A stretch of DNA of 64,000 nt from Pseudanabaena mucicola FACHB-723. GTDB taxonomy: Bacteria > Cyanobacteriota > Cyanobacteriia > Pseudanabaenales > Pseudanabaenaceae. Shown in pieces: positions 63,585 to 64,000 of this stretch. The stretch is taken from assembly GCF_014696385.1 (NCBI RefSeq), contig NZ_JACJQB010000001.1, forward strand, positions 186,001-250,000, in the 5' to 3' direction. Each line of letters begins with the position of its first letter. Position 1 is the first letter of the stretch. The position numbers were made by a program, and so were the translations under genes. The notes below the pieces were generated by a model, which saw nothing but the letters and a program-made list of their open reading frames with translations, was not told the origin of the DNA and made no database searches.

Positions 63585-64000
63585 GCGATCCCTGCTCAAT
63601 CCGACAGATCTAATGGCAAATGTGTAGATAAAAAATGTATATCTTTGCTTTTTTCTGTCAAAATAAAAATAGCGGGTATTGCCAAACGTTAGTTAGCAAT
63701 CCACGCTATAGAGGAATTATCCGAGACATCGCAACACTCTATCGACAAAAAATCAAATCTACATCAGCAAAATTGCTTGACTTTAGATTCGTAGATATTG
63801 TCATAGAATTACAAAAAACTGGCATTTTTTGTCAGTATCCAGACCTCGCAATGCATTCTGCCATTTTTCAAGTAAAAACCTTGCTTTGAAATTTAGCGTT
63901 TTTGCAAAGCGGGGTCTATTCTTTTCTGTGGCGGTGCTTGGTGGACTGCCACTAGACTAAAATATAAGCTCACCATAGGCTCAAAAAGCTCAAAAATAAT
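63585..64000. other. Intergenic end of window
   Basis: About 416 bases. An open frame of 84 codons (63635-63889, plus strand) begins MYIFAFFCQ and has no recognisable motif or ribosome-binding site; I do not call it a gene. No hairpin of the local type is seen here. Confidence 0.35.

Noticed and set aside
63635-63889. Open frame of 84 codons at the window end
   Set aside because: No motif, no ribosome-binding site, odd cysteine-rich composition and A/T-rich intergenic setting. Not enough support for a gene.
1-64000. tRNA or rRNA genes
   Set aside because: No T-loop and acceptor-stem combination typical of tRNA and no rRNA-like stretch was seen in the gaps when read by eye; a covariance-model search would settle it.

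Overview
The window is chromosomal DNA of a cyanobacterium. The HIP1 octamer GCGATCGC and its core CGATCG recur across most genes. Cytochrome b6 and subunit IV (petB, petD) lie side by side, the ATP synthase gamma subunit carries the photosynthetic-type insertion, and several families are cyanobacterial (DUF4335, an FHA-fused class A PBP, a short KdpD). Moderate GC and gene content fit a Pseudanabaena-like filamentous lineage, but that placement is inference. I found no rRNA, tRNA, CRISPR array or insertion sequence.

Layout. 1-6.8 kb: the end of an FAD oxidoreductase, then a tight operon on the minus strand (acyl-CoA synthetase, E1 alpha, E1 beta, lipoyl E2, acyl carrier protein) with a divergent AhpD-like gene. 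6.8-10.1 kb: an EF-G-like GTPase and a NurA-domain nuclease. 10.3-15.9 kb: an accessory island. It holds an unassigned three-gene set (winged-helix protein, AAA ATPase, PD-(D/E)XK nuclease), a YoeB-type toxin-antitoxin pair whose toxin is frameshifted, a YgiT-like protein, a second copy of the nuclease gene's 3' end, and a DUF4258/DUF2283 pair. 16-32 kb: mostly housekeeping genes (ribF, trpB, remA-like, gmk, dacB-like, phosphohexomutase, ABC exporter, intact yoeB pair, FHA-PBP1A, HU, glycosyltransferase). 32.4-34.2 kb: a two-component pair.

34.2-38 kb: a second accessory stretch with a nucleotidyltransferase pair, an SF1 helicase with an unknown partner that lacks HIP1 sites, and an orphan antitoxin-like regulator. 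38-44.2 kb: the kdp potassium-uptake operon, with a three-fold 11-bp repeat upstream and an array of 7-bp repeats inside. 44-48 kb: a DUF212 phosphatase-like protein, crtE, folD, petD and petB. 48-52.5 kb: an FHA protein, two von Willebrand A proteins and RlpA. 53-64 kb: a membrane protein, glycosyltransferases, a PAS-GGDEF-EAL protein, thiG, ATP synthase gamma, a second HU, an EamA transporter and a DnaJ-pentapeptide fusion.

Many intergenic gaps carry long, nearly perfect hairpins whose arms differ in sequence but share a layout: A/T-rich outer arms, often AAAACC...GGTTTT, around a GC-rich core. They look like a dispersed structured repeat family that partly serves as terminators. The best candidates for something undescribed are the 10.4-14.4 kb three-gene set and the 34.9-37.6 kb helicase pair.
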